The notes under the pieces were generated by a model, which searched no databases, had not been told where the DNA came from, and saw only the letters and a list, made by a program, of their open reading frames with translations. 64,000 bases of DNA from Neptunicoccus cionae (lineage in GTDB: Bacteria; Pseudomonadota; Alphaproteobacteria; Rhodobacterales; Rhodobacteraceae). Below are positions 63,437 to 64,000 of the stretch, piece by piece. The stretch lies in NCBI RefSeq assembly GCF_002860325.1, contig NZ_PKOJ01000004.1:305127-369126 (forward strand). Reading direction: 5' to 3'. The translations under genes and the position numbers were made by a program. Numbering within the stretch: the stretch's first letter is position 1; every line of letters begins with the position of its first letter.

Positions 63437-64000
63437 CTATTCCGAAGCCTGTCTCGCGGTTCGGGCCGGTTTTGGTACTTCTGATTTACCGGCCGGCCAG
63501 CCTTCGCGTTGCTTGGCACGGTCCCCGTCGACTTCTTCGGTTTGGTCGTGGAACAGGTGCACCTGCGTCGGATAGGGCATGTCGATGCCTTCGGCATCCA
63601 GGGCCTTGTAAACGCTTTGAAGCACTTCGCCGAAAGTGTGAATCTGGCTGGCGCGATCGGATTTCGTCCACCAGCGCAACCGGATGACGTTTGCAGAGTC
63701 GCCCAGTTCTATCGGGATCGTTTCCGGTGCGGGATCACTGCAGACGCCTTCGACATCCGCGCAGACGTCGACCATCAGTTTGCGTGCGGTGTCCCAGTCA
63801 TCGTTGCAGCCGATGCCGATATCATATTCGGAACGACGCGTTTCAAAGGCGGTATTCACTACAACGCTGTCAGTGTAGATATCGGTGGTCGCCGTATCAT
63901 TAAAAAAACCGTCATATGTTTTGATCAGTGTCGCGCGTGTCTCGATCCGCTCCACCGTACCCTCGTGGCCCCCCGAAACAATCTGGTCGCCTATTTCGAA
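63437..64000 (-). CDS. MscS-family mechanosensitive channel, C-terminal part (contains adapter artefact)
   Basis: The frame is open to base 64000 and continues beyond the window. It reads FEIGDQIVSGGHEGTVERIETRATLIKTYDG at the edge (in parts), the beta domain after the MscS pore helix, then VVVNTAFETRRSEYDIGIG and the C-terminal alpha/beta domain. Between YDG and DIYTDS the family normally has a residue run such as ..VVIPN.; here it is replaced by FFNDTATT, the translation of an Illumina P5 adapter. Length is preserved, so frame is intact but the eight residues are false. Real function: osmotic pressure release. Confidence 0.85.
   Translation of the reverse strand, partial: FEIGDQIVSGGHEGTVERIETRATLIKTYDGFFNDTATTDIYTDSVVVNTAFETRRSEYDIGIGCNDDWDTARKLMVDVCADVEGVCSDPAPETIPIELGDSANVIRLRWWTKSDRASQIHTFGEVLQSVYKALDAEGIDMPYPTQVHLFHDQTEEVDGDRAKQREGWPAGKSEVPKPARTARQASE
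63880..63910 (-). other. Illumina P5 adapter sequence inside mscS (assembly contamination)
   Basis: On the minus strand a run of T residues leads into AATGATACGGCGACCACCGA followed by TATCTACAC. This equals the P5 flow-cell adapter at 28 of 29 positions (adapter has G where T stands). The junction lies in shared CCGA.ATCTACAC. The native bases have been overwritten. Confidence 0.93.

Noticed and set aside
63873..63911. Idea that the FFNDTATT stretch is a novel MscS loop
   Set aside because: The underlying bases equal the Illumina P5 adapter at 28 of 29 positions, so the novelty is technical.

Overview
The window looks like a chromosomal stretch of a marine-type alphaproteobacterium of the Rhodobacteraceae/Roseobacter group. 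This rests on the psd-pssA-pmtA phospholipid operon, the hut genes, the very high density of TRAP, TTT and ABC importers, many IclR/GntR regulators, moderately high G+C and frequent ATGA-type gene overlaps. No rRNA, tRNA, CRISPR array, transposase, integrase or phage gene was seen.

Layout. 1-1840: end of a histidine-utilisation operon (hutI-hutH, minus strand) with a HutC-like operator. 2073-4170: psd-pssA-pmtA (phosphatidylethanolamine and phosphatidylcholine synthesis). 4260-7415: copper-handling genes (DUF2946-like protein, PCuAC chaperone, SCO1/SenC, PepSY membrane protein). 7588-13510: LysR regulator, GntR + class-IV aminotransferase, zinc alcohol dehydrogenase, GntR, kynureninase. 13677-23121: peptide ABC importer with a gamma-glutamyltransferase and an M20 dipeptidase, and a divergent IclR gene. 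23219-24292: a lone sulfotransferase-like gene. 24299-32080: polyol (mannitol/sorbitol type) ABC importer, mannitol 2-dehydrogenase, fructokinase and a LacI regulator with a matching pair of candidate operators. 32256-34288: M20 amidohydrolase and siderophore-interacting protein.

34391-38375: tripartite tricarboxylate transporter with an IclR regulator. 38501-43826: fused TAXI-TRAP transporter plus a sulfatase/phosphonate monoester hydrolase-like enzyme and an IclR gene. 44003-49264: a self-sufficient CYP116B-type cytochrome P450 followed by a complete TRAP transporter. 49291-50746: arsenite pump and ArsR. 50841-57515: probable aromatic catabolic cluster (intradiol dioxygenase, TRAP, RutE/HadB-like reductase, FAH-family hydrolase, YCII-domain protein, GntR). 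57603-62647: TetR regulator with twin operators and an RND efflux pair. 62672-64000: DUF4112 protein, Pmp3/YqaE peptide and the 3' part of an mscS gene.

The common theme is scavenging of organic substrates: most catabolic enzymes sit beside their own importer and regulator. Five of the six importers carry a strong hairpin just after the binding-protein gene. One technical problem matters: the mscS gene contains an Illumina P5 adapter sequence in frame, so the reading near 63880-63910 is an assembly error and not biology.
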